In this document: positions 29,233 through 39,870 of the stretch, in pieces
How the letters are laid out: each line of letters starts with the position of its first letter
Position numbering within the stretch: position 1 is the first letter of the stretch
DNA from: Flammeovirgaceae bacterium
GTDB taxonomy: Bacteria; Bacteroidota; Bacteroidia; Cytophagales; Cyclobacteriaceae
Assembly: GCA_016709845.1 (NCBI GenBank)
Contig: JADJMA010000023.1
Location: 65,932 to 129,931 of the forward strand
DNA: 64,000 bases
Direction of reading: 5' to 3'
Made by a program: the position numbers and the translations under genes
The notes under the pieces: generated by a model
Seen by the model: only the letters and a program-made list of their open reading frames with translations
What the model was told of the DNA's origin: nothing
Databases searched by the model: none

Positions 29233-31224
29233 TCAGCGAGTAATTGCTTCGATTTGATTAATCGCTTCGGCCACCTCAGTAACTGGTAGTTGACACGTTT
29301 TATTTCGGCAAACATAAATCAGGGTTTCTGTCTTTGGTTCTCTCTCTTGCAGTAAGGGCAACTCACTTTTAGAATAGCTACCCACGGTAACCGCAAAAGG
29401 TAAATAATGACGATGCAATTCTTGTCGTACCGCCAAGGCATTATCTCCTGATATAACGATTTCAGCCGGTGCGTGAATAATCTCAGAAAGCAACACAGCC
29501 CAATGGCACATATAACCAGGCTCTGACTCGATAAGCGATTTTAATTTTGAAACCATAGCAATACTTTGCGCCTTCCAATCGTCACGATCTAAAAGAGTAC
29601 CCAGTGTAAAAAGATTCCTGGCCATTATTGCATTGGAACTGGGAATCACATTATCAAAAATTTCCTTCTTGCGGGCAATCAGTGCTTCCGCTTTATTAGA
29701 TGAAAAGAAGAAGTATCCTTCGGTAGCATCATAAAAATGTTCTTGTACATAATTCCGCCAGGTGCAAGCTTTGTAAAGCCAACCCTCGTTAAACGTAACC
29801 TGATATAACGATGTGTACGCTTGAATCAGATAAGCGTAATCCTCCAGGAAGCCTTCTGTTTCGGATGGTTTCTTTTTAAAAGCCCGGGAAAGTTTTCCGT
29901 TTACAATCAACTGGCTCTCCAGAAACGAAATATTGTTTAGCGCTAATTCTAGAAAATGCGAATCTCCAAACGCCTTATATGCATCCACCAATCCCTGAAT
30001 CATCATAGCATTCCAGCCAGTAATAATTTTATCGTCAAGACCCGGACGAATTCTTTTTTTCCTTACCGCCAATAACTGTTTTTTGGCTTTAAGCAGATCA
30101 GCAGTTTCTGTTGTGTTTTTTGTGTGGGGATCTCTTCGGAAAATATTTCGGCCGTGCTCCCAATTCCCTTCCGGGGATGTTTGATAGTATTCCAATAAAC
30201 TATTTCCGGAGTCACCCAGAATCTGATTTACTTCTTCCGTAGTCCAGGTGTAAAATTTTCCTTCTACTCCTTCGCTGTCCGCATCGAGGGCAGAATAAAA
30301 TCCGCCATCAGGATGCATCATATCATTCTTTAACCATTCGGTTGTTTGATAGACCACATCGCGAAAAAGTTCATCCTTGGTTATGGAGTAAGCTTCTGCA
30401 TAAAGGGATAAGAGTTGTGCGTTGTCATAGAGCATTTTTTCAAAGTGGGGGGCAAACCATTCGCTATCTACCGAGTATCGCGAAAAGCCTCCGGCCAGTT
30501 GATCATAGATTCCACCAAAGGCCAGTTGCCTGAGGGTGCGCGTAACCATGTGCAAGGCTTGTTCATTTCTAGAATCGGCATAATAGCGCAACAGAAATAA
30601 CCAGATGGAAGGCATTACAAATTTTGGTGCTTTTTCGATACCGCCCCACGTGGCATCAAATCTTGATTCCAGAACCTGAAACATTTTTGTCAGGCTTTCG
30701 CGACTTAGATCACTCGCTTCATCCTTGGCGAACCGCTGCAAATCGCTGCTGCGTAAATGTTCGCTTAACGAGGTGGCCGAATCATCAATGTCTTTTCGTT
30801 TTTCAAGAAATGCTTTATTGATTTGTAGTAATAGTTGAGTCCAGTTTTGAGGTGGAAAGTAAGTGCCACCAAAAAAAGGGTGTTGCTTTGGAGTAAGAAA
30901 TACATTCAAGGGCCAACCACCATTTTGTTTCATGGCTTGCACGGCTTCCATATAAACCTGATCAATATCGGGTCGTTCTTCCCGATCTACTTTTATGCAG
31001 ACAAAATGCTCATTCATGATTTTTGCAATGTCTTCATTCTCAAAAGACTCACGCTCCATAACATGACACCAATGGCAGGAAGAATAGCCGATGCTTACCA
31101 ATATGGGTTTGTCTTCATCGAGTGCTTTTTGCAGCGCTTCGTTCCCCCATTCAAACCAATCCACAGGGTTATTGGCGTGCTGAAGTAAATAGGGCGAGGT
31201 AGATCCGATAAGGCGGTTAGGCAT
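29233..31224 (-). CDS. DUF255 thioredoxin-domain protein (YyaL/SSP411 family)
   Basis: A 663-residue protein. The N-terminal thioredoxin-like domain (about 1-170) starts with NRLIGSTSPYLLQHANNPVD and carries CHWCHVMERESF (about 50-61), in which the two Cys form the redox pair. The remainder is an alpha/alpha-barrel of the six-hairpin glycosidase type, with WGGIEKAPKF (about 193) and GGFSRYSVDSEWFAPHFEKM (about 241). Relatives in human are SPATA20. The biochemical role is undefined. It overlaps the GSCFA gene by 8 bases and precedes the fucosidase by 3, so it is part of one operon. Confidence 0.9.
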   Translation of the reverse strand: MPNRLIGSTSPYLLQHANNPVDWFEWGNEALQKALDEDKPILVSIGYSSCHWCHVMERESFENEDIAKIMNEHFVCIKVDREERPDIDQVYMEAVQAMKQNGGWPLNVFLTPKQHPFFGGTYFPPQNWTQLLLQINKAFLEKRKDIDDSATSLSEHLRSSDLQRFAKDEASDLSRESLTKMFQVLESRFDATWGGIEKAPKFVMPSIWLFLLRYYADSRNEQALHMVTRTLRQLAFGGIYDQLAGGFSRYSVDSEWFAPHFEKMLYDNAQLLSLYAEAYSITKDELFRDVVYQTTEWLKNDMMHPDGGFYSALDADSEGVEGKFYTWTTEEVNQILGDSGNSLLEYYQTSPEGNWEHGRNIFRRDPHTKNTTETADLLKAKKQLLAVRKKRIRPGLDDKIITGWNAMMIQGLVDAYKAFGDSHFLELALNNISFLESQLIVNGKLSRAFKKKPSETEGFLEDYAYLIQAYTSLYQVTFNEGWLYKACTWRNYVQEHFYDATEGYFFFSSNKAEALIARKKEIFDNVIPSSNAIMARNLFTLGTLLDRDDWKAQSIAMVSKLKSLIESEPGYMCHWAVLLSEIIHAPAEIVISGDNALAVRQELHRHYLPFAVTVGSYSKSELPLLQEREPKTETLIYVCRNKTCQLPVTEVAEAINQIEAITR

Positions 31225-32200
31225 TGGTTGTAATTTGAGATTGAACTAATTTAATTTCTGGATCAACGGAAACCTCAGAAATTGATTTCAATTGAGTAAG
31301 TAGATCTTTTAAAAATTGTTGATGTTGCGATGAATGCGGATGATACGGTTTGTGTTGCAAGGATTGCTTTAGGCTTTTCCAGTTTTCAATAAAGGACGTA
31401 ACCTCTGCAGAAAAATATTGATCGCTGAATTTTTGACTGATATAATCAAACGCTTCTACAGTGGGATGAATCATGTCGCGGTCATAGAAACGATAGTCCC
31501 GCAGATCGTCCATCATTATTTCATAGGAAGGAAAATAGTCAACATGCGTAAACCGGTTAACAATATTGTGACACGCTACCCGCAAGGTGGCTTTGCTCAC
31601 ACTATTCAAAGCGAGGGTGTCTTTTATATGCCGCACCGGACTAACCGTTAGAATAAAGCGAACGTCTTTGTTTATTGCCTGTATTTGATTGTAGAGTTCA
31701 TTAAAAGATTCGATGATCTCATCAACTGTAAGCAGCCGCTTTTCAAATAAATGAGCAGGTCTCTTGTGGCAATTGGATACCAACCTATGGTCAGCTATAT
31801 GTTTGTAAACCCAAGCGGTACCATAAGTAAGGATAATAACACTACTGCTTTTCAAATATTGATTAACCCAACCTTGCCGTTCCTGAATGGCATCGATCAG
31901 ATTTTGTTTTTCAGAAGCCCACCAGTTTGAGTGGTAGTTGTAATGTTTCCAGATCGCATCCTGTTTAATAAATAAGGTTTCATTTACCTTATTAGTTAAA
32001 GCATCGGTAAGATTTTCATGTATCGAGATAGGGTTGTAGGTGGTGCCAAATGGATTGGAGAGCACATTAAATTTATTGCTTAACAGCCAATCGCCAAATT
32101 GTTGAGCGAAGCATGAGCCGGTGGTTAGAATCCGATCTTTGAGGGAGATCGGTTTGCCTAGTACAACGCGGATTTCTGTTCGGAAGGAATTACCTTTCAT
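31217..32200 (-). CDS. GSCFA domain protein
   Basis: A 327-residue protein that carries the eponymous GSCFA motif in ILTTGSCFAQQFGDW (about residues 24-38), followed by NPFGTTYNPISI (about 48-59). The Ser and a later Asp-x-x-His type element (DMIHPTVEAFDYIS, about 238-251) fit an SGNH/GDSL-like hydrolase. Members are widespread in Bacteroidota and of unknown substrate. It is the first gene of the minus-strand unit GSCFA-DUF255-fucosidase-DUF1003-GH3 and divergent from anmK. Confidence 0.88.
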   Translation of the reverse strand: MKGNSFRTEIRVVLGKPISLKDRILTTGSCFAQQFGDWLLSNKFNVLSNPFGTTYNPISIHENLTDALTNKVNETLFIKQDAIWKHYNYHSNWWASEKQNLIDAIQERQGWVNQYLKSSSVIILTYGTAWVYKHIADHRLVSNCHKRPAHLFEKRLLTVDEIIESFNELYNQIQAINKDVRFILTVSPVRHIKDTLALNSVSKATLRVACHNIVNRFTHVDYFPSYEIMMDDLRDYRFYDRDMIHPTVEAFDYISQKFSDQYFSAEVTSFIENWKSLKQSLQHKPYHPHSSQHQQFLKDLLTQLKSISEVSVDPEIKLVQSQITTNA

Positions 32201-32280
32201 CTCAATAATTTGAATACTTTTGAGTGCTTTAAATTTTAGGAAAGATACATCATGATCTGCCCGCTATCCAGTTTTCTTTT

Positions 32281-33471
32281 ATGAATACTAATATTTCTCA
32301 ACTAAGTAAGATTGCTGCAAAAAAGTCGAGATTAATCATTGGGTTAATGTCTGGCACTTCTTTGGACGGTCTGGATGTTGCACTATGCCGAGTCTCAGAA
32401 AGTGGCAAGTCAACCCAAGTAGATGTGCTGAAATTCAAAACGTGGGTATATCCGCATCGATTAAAGGCGAAGATTCTACGGGTATTCGCTAAAACAGAAA
32501 TCGATTTTCAACTCTTGTGCGAATTGAATGCTGAGCTTGGAAGGCTGCACGGAAAACTGGTGTTAAAATCATTGGCAGCCTGGGAATTAAGACCATCGCA
32601 GATTGATTTGGTAGCCTCACATGGGCAAACGGTTTTTCATGCACCGCAGTTTTTGTATCCACATTCAAAAGTAAACTCCACGTTGCAGATCGGTGATGGA
32701 GATCATTTAGCCGTTGAAACCGGAATTATTACCATTAGTGATTTCCGACAGAAGCATGTCGCCAAAGGTGGTGAAGGTGCGCCTCTTGCCGTTTATGGAG
32801 ATTACCTTTTATTCTCGAAGAAAGGCGAAGATCGTATCATGCTAAATGCGGGTGGAATTGGCAACTTTACGTTCCTTCCTACATCAGCGAAAGCTTCGAG
32901 GTTTTTGTGACCGACACGGGCCAGCCAACACGCTCATCGATCAGGTGGTTAGAAAATATTTTCCAAATGCTTTTTTGATAAGGATGCAGCGATAGCGAAA
33001 AAGGGTAAGTACAATCCTTCACTTCTCAAAGTATTAAAGTCAAACCCGTTTTTTAAAAAACAGTTCCCAAAAACTATTGGCCCCGAGTTATTCAATCTTG
33101 ACTATGTTGAAAAAGCGCAGGCACGAAGCAATACAAAATCAATTTCGGTTGAAGATTTATTGGCCACGCTTACCCTGTTAAGTGCAGAAACAATAGCAGA
33201 AGCAATTCTCAAAGTGATTAAGGTAAGAAATCATTTAAATTATTTATGAGTGGAGGCGGAGCACAATCCTTTACTTGTTAAATGGCTAAAGGAGATATTG
33301 CCACAAGTTACTTTTCATAGAATGCTTGAGTTGGGTGTTTCGGGCGATGCCAAGGAAGCGGTGTTGTTTGCCATATTGGCCAATGAATCGGTAGCGGGGG
33401 GCAAGGTTGAATTTGGATCGAGCTCTAAAGTACCCAGTGTTTCTATGGGAAAAATTTCATTTCCGAGATGA
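32281..33471 (+). CDS. anmK: Anhydro-N-acetylmuramic acid kinase (several frameshifts)
   Basis: Phosphorylates and opens 1,6-anhydroMurNAc from cell-wall turnover to give MurNAc-6-P. The N-terminal 200 residues are intact: GLMSGTSLDGLD (about 21-32) is the ATP-binding start, VASHGQTVFHAP and FRQKHVAKGGEGAPLA follow, with LNAGGIGNFTF. After 32880 about five single-base losses scatter the rest over three frames, but the protein is continuous: FVTDTGPANTLIDQ, KYNPSLLKVLKSN, FMSGGGAHNPLLV and FGVSG-type C-terminus ending at 33471. The length of about 397 residues is slightly longer than usual (about 370). Its neighbour murQ takes the product. Confidence 0.85.
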
Positions 33472-33572
33472 ATATTCTACTATGAAGCGCATTAAAAAAT
33501 TATGAGACTAAAACTCCTCATGACTTAATTCCTTAACTATCTTCATGGTTAATTTCTTATTAGTTTTATCCC

Positions 33573-34395
33573 ATGGATTCTAAATTTCAAATGATTACAG
33601 AACAGCCTTCAAAATACCGTCATCTGGAAAAGATGTCAGTGGCCGACTTGCTAAAGAATATCAATGCAGAAGATAAATCAGTACCCCTCGCTGTTGAAAA
33701 ATCCATTCCGCAAATCGAAGCATTTATTGTGGCGGCATTAGACAAAATGGTTAGTGGCGGCCGACTCTTTTATATTGGTGCAGGCACCAGTGGTCGATTA
33801 GGCGTAGTGGATGCCAGTGAATGCCCACCAACCTATGGCGTTCCTTATGGATTGGTAATTGGTATTATTGCCGGTGGCAGCAAAGCCATTACGCAAGCAG
33901 TAGAATTTGCCGAGGATAGCCAGAGCGAGGCTGGCAGGATTTAGAAGCTCATACCATTACCCAAAACGATGTAGTGGTTGGGATTGCGCAAGCGGAAAAA
34001 CTCCGTATGTGTTGGGCGCATTAAAAGGATGTAAAGAACATGGCATCCTTATGGGAAGTATTTCTTGCAACCCAAATTCCCCGGTCAGTCAGTTGGCAGA
34101 TTTCCCGATAGAAGTAGTGGTAGGTCCTGAGTTTGTAACCGGCAGTACGCGCATGAAAAGCGGTACGGCACAAAAATTAATACTGAATATGATCTCTACT
34201 TCTTTAATGATTCGCTTGGGTAGGGTAGAGGATAATAAAATGGTTAACATGCAGCTAACCAACGATAAGTTGGTGGACCGAGGTGTAAAAATGGTGATGG
34301 AAAATAGTGGAATTACGGATTATGAAATAGCTCGCGGCCTCCTGCTCAAACATGGATCGGTAAAGAAAGCAGTAACAGAATATTTGAAAAATTAA
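33573..34395 (+). CDS. murQ: N-acetylmuramic acid 6-phosphate etherase (two frameshifts)
   Basis: Cleaves the lactyl ether of MurNAc-6-P to GlcNAc-6-P and D-lactate. The SIS-type sugar-phosphate fold is clear: GAGTSGRLGVVDASECPPT (about 70-88) is the signature, and GSTRMKSGTAQKLILN (about 190-205) the second one. Two single missing bases near 33930 and 33990 break it; repair gives AWQDLEAHTITQNDVVVGIA and QSGKTPYVLGA. Repaired length about 274 residues, the normal size. It follows anmK by about 100 bases and precedes the NagB fusion, so the three make a pathway in order. Confidence 0.88.
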
Positions 34396-34407
34396 AAGAG
34401 CTGAGAA

Positions 34408-34439
34408 TTGGTATGATCTTTAAACAGTGCCTATTTTTG
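34408..34439 (+). promoter_or_regulatory. Putative Bacteroidota-type promoter before nagB
   Basis: TATTTTTG (34432-34439) matches TAnnTTTG, with TTG at 34408-34410, a gap of 21 bases, slightly wide. The nagB-type start is 15 bases downstream. It may let this gene be transcribed apart from murQ. Confidence 0.35.
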
Positions 34440-34453
34440 GATAATCGACCTAA

Positions 34454-36360
34454 TTGAATTTTATGAGTCATTTATCCGTATCAGAAAAAATCTCTACCCA
34501 AATTTTTGAAACATCCGAACAAGCTTCCATTTTCGTTGCCAACGAAATCGCAGACTTGATTAGGCAAAAGGAGACAGAAGGAAAGCCTTGCGTATTGGGT
34601 CTTGCCACGGGCTCCACACCCACACGCGTTTATGCCGAATTGGTAAATCTTCATAAGAAAGGCTTGAGTTTCAAAAACGTGATCACGTTCAATCTGGACG
34701 AATATTTTCCGATGCCACCTACGGCATTGCAAAGCTATGTTCGTTTTATGAATGAACATTTGTTTGATGGCATCGATATTCGTAAAGCAAACATAAACAT
34801 CCCCGATGGAACCTTGCCAAGAGATAAAGTGGCGGAGTATTGCAAGAGCTATGATGCGAAGATCAACGCATTAGGTGGAATCGATTTACAGATTTTAGGT
34901 GTGGGCCGTACAGGTCACATTGGATTCAACGAGCCTGGCTCTTCAGAAAAGTCACCCACTCGGATGATCACCTTAGATCAGGTTACTCGCATTGATGCAG
35001 CTAGTGATTTCTTTGGCGATGAGAATGTTCCGCGCAAAGCGATTACCATGGGGGTTGGTTCCATTCTTAAATCCAAGCGCATCATCATGATGGCGTGGGG
35101 TGAAGGGAAGGGACCTATCATACAAAAAGCAGTGGAAGGTCCAATTACCGATCAGATACCGTCAACATTTTTGCAGAATCATCCTAATACGCAAGTTATT
35201 TTAGATGAAGCTGCCTCTTCCAAACTTACCGCAGTTCAAACCCCCTGGTTGGTGGATAGCTGTGATTGGACGGATAAACTTATTCAAAAAGCAGTGGTCT
35301 GGCTGGGCCTTCGCTTACAAAAACCAGTACTCAAACTCACGAATAACGACTACATGGAACATGGCATGGGTGATATTATTACAGAGTATGGTTCAGCCTA
35401 TCAGGTTAACATTAAAATATTCAACACCTTACAACATACCATTACCGGTTGGCCGGGAGGTAAACCTAATGCCGATGATTCCAATCGGCCGGAACGAGCC
35501 AAGCCATTTCCAAAAAGAGCAATCATATTCAGCCCGCACCCCGATGATGATGTGATCTCCATGGGCGGAACCTTTATCCGATTGGTGGATCAGGGGCACG
35601 AAGTGCACGTAGCATATCAAACTTCTGGTAACATTGCCGTGTTTGATGATGATGCCATTCGCTTTGCGGATTTTGTGAGAGACTTTAACCATTCGTTTGG
35701 ATTAAACAAAAGCGATGGCGATAAGTTTTATCAGAAAATAGTAAGCGACATAAAAAATAAGAAGCCCGGTGAGGTAGACAGTGCCGAGGTTATGAAGATT
35801 AAGGGGTTGATACGCAGAGGAGAAGCCAAGGCAGGATGTCGCTACACAGGCATACCGGATACCCAAGCGCATTTTTTAAACATGCCGTTTTATGAAACGG
35901 GTACGGTAAAGAAAAGCCGTTGAGTGAAACGGATATTCAAATTATAGTTGATCTGATTGAAGAAATAAAACCACACCAGATCTATGCAGCAGGTGATCTC
36001 TCCGATCCGCATGGTACACATCGGGTGTGTCTTGCGGCTATATATCAGGCCATCGATAAACTGAAGCATAGAGATTACATGAAAGACTGTTTCGTGTGGT
36101 TGTATCGTGGTGCATGGCAGGAGTGGGACATCGACCAAATTGAGATGGCTGTTCCATTGAGTCCGGATGAATTGATGCGCAAACGCAGAGCCGTATTCAA
36201 ACATCAATCACAAAAAGACAGCGCAGTATTTCCGGGTAGCGACAAACGTGAATTCTGGGTACGGGCGGAAGATCGTAATCACGCAACCGCAGAAGCGTAT
36301 AACTTATTGGGTCTTGCCGAGTACGAAGCAATTGAAGCTTTTGTGAGATATCATTTTTGA
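34454..36360 (+). CDS. nagB: Glucosamine-6-phosphate deaminase fused to LmbE-type deacetylase (frameshifted)
   Basis: One polypeptide of about 635 residues with two enzymes. Residues 1-260 are NagB: GLATGSTPTRVY (about 50-61), NLDEYFPM (catalytic Asp/Glu, about 83) and GVGRTGHIGFNEPGS (about 156-170, with the catalytic His). After a linker, residues from about 350 are LmbE/PIG-L: SPHPDDDVISMGG holds the zinc His-Pro-Asp-Asp. A missing A near 35918 splits the tail; repair gives VKKKPLSETDIQI. The deacetylase may turn GlcNAc-6-P into GlcN-6-P, and NagB then makes fructose-6-P; the linkage is an inference from the fusion. This fusion occurs in many Bacteroidota. Confidence 0.86.
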
Positions 36361-36520
36361 AGACAGTATTTAGTCTTGAGTCAATAGTCTTTAGTTAGTA
36401 TATCTAAAGAGTTCTATTTACTCAAGACTTATTACCGATTACTGATTACCGTTTACTAATTACAGATCACCGATTACTGAATACCTCTTACTATTTACTA
36501 ACGACTCAATACTATTAACT
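36361..36520. repeat. Degenerate short direct repeats (GATTAC/TTACTGATT)
   Basis: The 160-base gap before xth is a string of imperfect short repeats built from TTACTGATTACCG/ATTACT-like units (for example 36430-36510). A similar low-complexity patch is at 52459-52564. I see no gene or promoter in it. Confidence 0.55.
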
Positions 36521-37291
36521 ATGCACTTAGTTTCCTGGAACGTAAACGGTATTCGCGCTATCATTAAAAAAGAATTTGTTGCCAATGTGCGAGCTATGGC
36601 ACCTGACATTATGGGCTTACAAGAGACTAAGGCTTCGAAGGAAGAGACGCTCTCAGCTTTAGAACTGCTGCCGGAATATAAAGTGTATGCCAATTCATCA
36701 AAAGCGCGCAAAGGGTACTCGGGTACTGCAATCCTTAGCAAAACCGAACCGTTGGATGTTATCTACGACATGGGCATCGATGTGCATGATCAGGAGGGTA
36801 GAGTAATTACTGCCGAGTTTCCAACATTTTTTTTCGTTACAGTGTATACACCTAACTCAGGCGAAGGTCTTGCTCGTTTGGATTATCGCACTACCTGGAA
36901 CGATGCCTTTCGGGAATATATGTTATGGTTGAACCGAAGAAAGCCCGTGATTATGTGTGGCGATTTTAATGTAGCCCACAAACCGATAGACCTGACGCAT
37001 CCCAAAGCGAACTACAATAAGTCGGCCGGATATACGCAACAAGAGATAGATGGATTTGACAAGCTATTGAATGAAGGGTTCCTTGATACGTTCAGACATT
37101 TTTATCCCGAAGAAATTAAGTACTCCTATTGGAATTTTGTAACGAATGGCCGCGCAAAAAATGTGGGTTGGCGCATCGATCACTTTTTGGTGCCAGATAA
37201 AATCTTACCCAATGTTAAAGATGCTATGATCTATAATGAGTATTATGGCTCGGATCATTGTCCGGTAGGCTTGAAAATTGATTTATCCTAA
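36521..37291 (+). CDS. xth: Exodeoxyribonuclease III
   Basis: A 256-residue AP endonuclease/3'-exonuclease for base-excision repair. SWNVNGIRAI (about 4-13) starts the fold, MGLQETKA (about 30-37) holds the metal Glu, CGDFNVAHKPIDL (about 146-158) holds the catalytic Asp-Asn pair, and the C-terminal YYGSDHCPVG (about 242-251) holds the catalytic Asp-His. The length is typical. The frame is intact. It lies just before a PAP2-like gene with 10 bases between, so the two may be co-transcribed. Confidence 0.93.
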   Translation: MHLVSWNVNGIRAIIKKEFVANVRAMAPDIMGLQETKASKEETLSALELLPEYKVYANSSKARKGYSGTAILSKTEPLDVIYDMGIDVHDQEGRVITAEFPTFFFVTVYTPNSGEGLARLDYRTTWNDAFREYMLWLNRRKPVIMCGDFNVAHKPIDLTHPKANYNKSAGYTQQEIDGFDKLLNEGFLDTFRHFYPEEIKYSYWNFVTNGRAKNVGWRIDHFLVPDKILPNVKDAMIYNEYYGSDHCPVGLKIDLS

Positions 37292-37301
37292 AACCCTAAT
37301 T

Positions 37302-37936
37302 GTGTCCGGTCAGCATACATGGAATAGTGCAATTCATAATAAAAACTTTGTAGTTCAGATTGTAACAACCAGTGTGGCACTACTCATAATTCTATTTTAC
37401 TTACCCACTTATTTTCATACCGTAATCGATCCCAGGCCCGGTATACAACTTCAGGATCCAGTTCATAATCTGTTCGCTCGAAAGATTTCTCCGTGCTCAT
37501 CTTTTCCCTTATCTACGTATCGTTGCTTATCGTTTTATGGGGCCTTATAAAAAAGCCTTATCAGATTGCCCTGGCACTTGGCAGTTATCTTGTAATCACA
37601 ATTACGCGGATCATTACCATGTATCTGTTTACCTTAGAACCTCCGGTTGGTATTATCGTGCTTCAGGATCCTTTTATTGACCGCCTTGCTTATGGGGGCA
37701 GTCAGTTTACAAAAGATTTGTTCTTTTCCGGGCATGTGGCTACACTTACTTTATTGGCCTTGGTGGAGCAGCGACCTTTGGTAAAAAAAATTGTGTGGAC
37801 CTGTACGATACTTGTTGGGGGATTATTAATTCTACAGCGGGTACATTATACGGTTGATGTACTGGCCGCACCCATAATTACCTACCTGATTGTAAAGGGG
37901 GTAAATCAATTCCAAAAAAGGCCATTCAGGCCATGA
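37302..37936 (+). CDS. PAP2/sphingomyelin-synthase-like membrane protein (frameshifted)
   Basis: An integral membrane protein with about five helices. FSGHVATLTLLAL (residues about 146-158) and QRVHYTVDVLAA (about 180-191) match the His-containing C-terminal catalytic motifs of the PAP2_C lipid phosphatase/transferase group. The frame breaks near 37487; one added A gives ARKDFSVLIFSLIYV. I take a GTG start at 37302, just after xth; the longer reading uses a TTG inside xth. The repaired protein has about 211 residues. The likely task is moving or removing a phosphate head group on a lipid, substrate unknown. Confidence 0.68.
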
Positions 37937-38003
37937 TTTAAAGGGTAAGGGCTAAACAGTCTGTGGCATAATTAAAAATTCGACTTTATAGGTAATCTTA
38001 AAT

Positions 38004-38011
38004 TAACTTTG
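38004..38011 (+). promoter_or_regulatory. Putative -7 box before the PhyH gene
   Basis: TAACTTTG fits TAnnTTTG, 31 bases before the first possible start. No convincing -33 TTG is seen. Confidence 0.35.
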
Positions 38012-38042
38012 GAGACATTTTTACGTAATGACTGAATAGATC

Positions 38043-38890
38043 ATGATTAACGGTAAATTGACAGCTATGAATCACACCCCACAGAACTTTAATTATCCTT
38101 TGTTTACCCTCGGTGAGAGAATTACCGATGAACAAAAGAAGTTCTTCGACACCTATGGATTTCTTCATTTCAGGCCATTCTTGTCTCCCGAGATGGTGGC
38201 AGAAATTTTAAAGGAGTCTGAACGTATACAGGCTGAATGGATTGCTGCTGACCTTAAGTTTATAAATGGGGTGCCAATAAAATATGGCAAAGATGTAGAT
38301 GGACAGAAAATTGTTCAGCGTTTTGCTTTTTAAATCAGTACAGTCCTCTGTTAGCCGATCTTCTCAAAGACAAGAGATTGGAAGCACTCTTCGAATTAAT
38401 TGGAGCTCCGGATAGTAGGATAGGCGTAAATGAAAGGGATGGCCTGGTATTCAATCATTATATTAATACGGACCAAAGCAATTATTCTCAATTAGGATGG
38501 CATACCGATTCTTTGAGGGATGTTTTCTATGGACAGAAGATTCTACCTATGCTTAACGTAGGGATACATCTGGATCGTTCCACTACCGACAACGGTGGTT
38601 TACGCTTACTGCCCGGTACACACAATAAAGGCATCAAAACGATTCTCTTTCATAAAATGTATCTAGGAAACAAGCCCGATGAAAATGAAGTAGGATTAAA
38701 TGTAGAACCCGGAGATCTCACCATACATGATGGCAGGTTGTGGCATCGGGTGGCGCAGTCGCCCTATGTAGGAGCCGCCAGCCGAAGGAGGGTAATGTAT
38801 GTACCCATTATTACGGGTAAATTGATCCAGCGAACTCAAGAGAGTAAACCGAAATTCTACCAGCGCTTTATGTCGTTTACCAACAAATAA
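38043..38890 (+). CDS. Phytanoyl-CoA dioxygenase family protein (frameshifted)
   Basis: Fe(II)/2-oxoglutarate-dependent hydroxylase. The iron ligands are the His and Asp of GWHTDSLRD (about residues 162-170) and the His of LWHRVAQSP (about 240); GLRLLPGTH precedes the 2-oxoglutarate-binding region. The frame stops at 38331, but one added T in the T run gives FAFLNQYSPLLADLLK, joining the halves into about 282 residues. The start may instead be Met9 (38067). A TAACTTTG -7-like box lies at 38004-38011. The substrate is unknown. The SDR gene starts three bases after its stop. Confidence 0.82.
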
Positions 38891-38893
38891 AAT

Positions 38894-39679
38894 ATGAAGG
38901 ATTACGCCTTAATAACCGGTGCCAGCGGTGGTATCGGTTATTATTTTGCTCACGAACTGGCCAGAAAGAAACACAATCTAATTTTGGTGGCTCGCTCCGA
39001 AGAAAAACTGAAGGAGTTAAAAAATCTATTGGTTAATCATTATCAGATTCAATGTGATTATGTGGCTATGGACTTATCTGTATCGGGTGCTGCCGAGCAG
39101 CTTTTTAATTGGTGCACGACAAAAAAGTATGAGGTCGACATCCTGATCAATAATGCAGGGTATGGTCTGTTTGGCTATTTTGAAAAGCAGGAAATAGCCG
39201 AAGTAAAAAATATGATGCAGCTCAATATGAATACACTCGTAGAACTGTGCCATGTTTTTTTGCCGATGCTAACGACAAAATCAAAGGCACACATGATGAA
39301 TGTGGCGAGCACGGCTTCTTACCAGGCGGTACCAACATTTTCGGTGTATGCAGCCACCAAAGCTTTTGTGGTTTTATTTACGCGGGGATTGCGCTATGAG
39401 TTAGGAGGCACATCGGTATCGGTAACGTGTTTAAGTCCGGGAGCAACTGCAACAAAATTTGTTGATCGTGCCCGTCTTCAGGCAATTAAAGAGCGTGCTG
39501 ATAAATTCAGCATGAGGCCTGAGGAAGTTGCCAGAATCGGTATTGACGGAATGTTTAAAGGGAAGACTGAGGTTATTCCGGGATTTGTAAACTGGTTCTC
39601 ATCGCAACTTACAGGATTTGTTCCAAAAGCATTAACGGAGAAAATTGCTGCCGGATTGTATAAGGATGCACTTAAGTGA
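38894..39679 (+). CDS. Short-chain dehydrogenase/reductase
   Basis: A 261-residue classical SDR of the DltE-like subgroup. TGASGGIGYYFA (about 8-19) is the NAD(P)-binding glycine motif, NNAGYG (about 86-91) the second, and YAATKAFVVLF (about 151-161) holds the catalytic Tyr and Lys, with MNVASTAS (about 134-141) giving the Ser. It should reduce a carbonyl with NADPH; the substrate is unknown. It is three bases downstream of the PhyH gene, so a two-enzyme lipid or hydroxy-compound unit is likely. The frame is intact. Confidence 0.88.
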   Translation: MKDYALITGASGGIGYYFAHELARKKHNLILVARSEEKLKELKNLLVNHYQIQCDYVAMDLSVSGAAEQLFNWCTTKKYEVDILINNAGYGLFGYFEKQEIAEVKNMMQLNMNTLVELCHVFLPMLTTKSKAHMMNVASTASYQAVPTFSVYAATKAFVVLFTRGLRYELGGTSVSVTCLSPGATATKFVDRARLQAIKERADKFSMRPEEVARIGIDGMFKGKTEVIPGFVNWFSSQLTGFVPKALTEKIAAGLYKDALK

Positions 39680-39759
39680 TAAAGGTCTTGGAGGAAGAGG
39701 GTTATTGAATGCGTTCAATCTGAGCCAACCCGGCCCCGGGGCCCGAAAGCGGGCGAAAA

Positions 39760-39823
<64 letters not shown>

Positions 39824-39870
39824 CTGCAAAGGTTAGGTATAGTGCCTCCAAAGGGGGGGCCAAAAGAGCA

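Noticed and set aside
39711..39726. 16S rRNA gene start
   Set aside because: Only 16 bases match; nothing resembling the rest of 16S follows on either strand. Treated as a possible artefact word.
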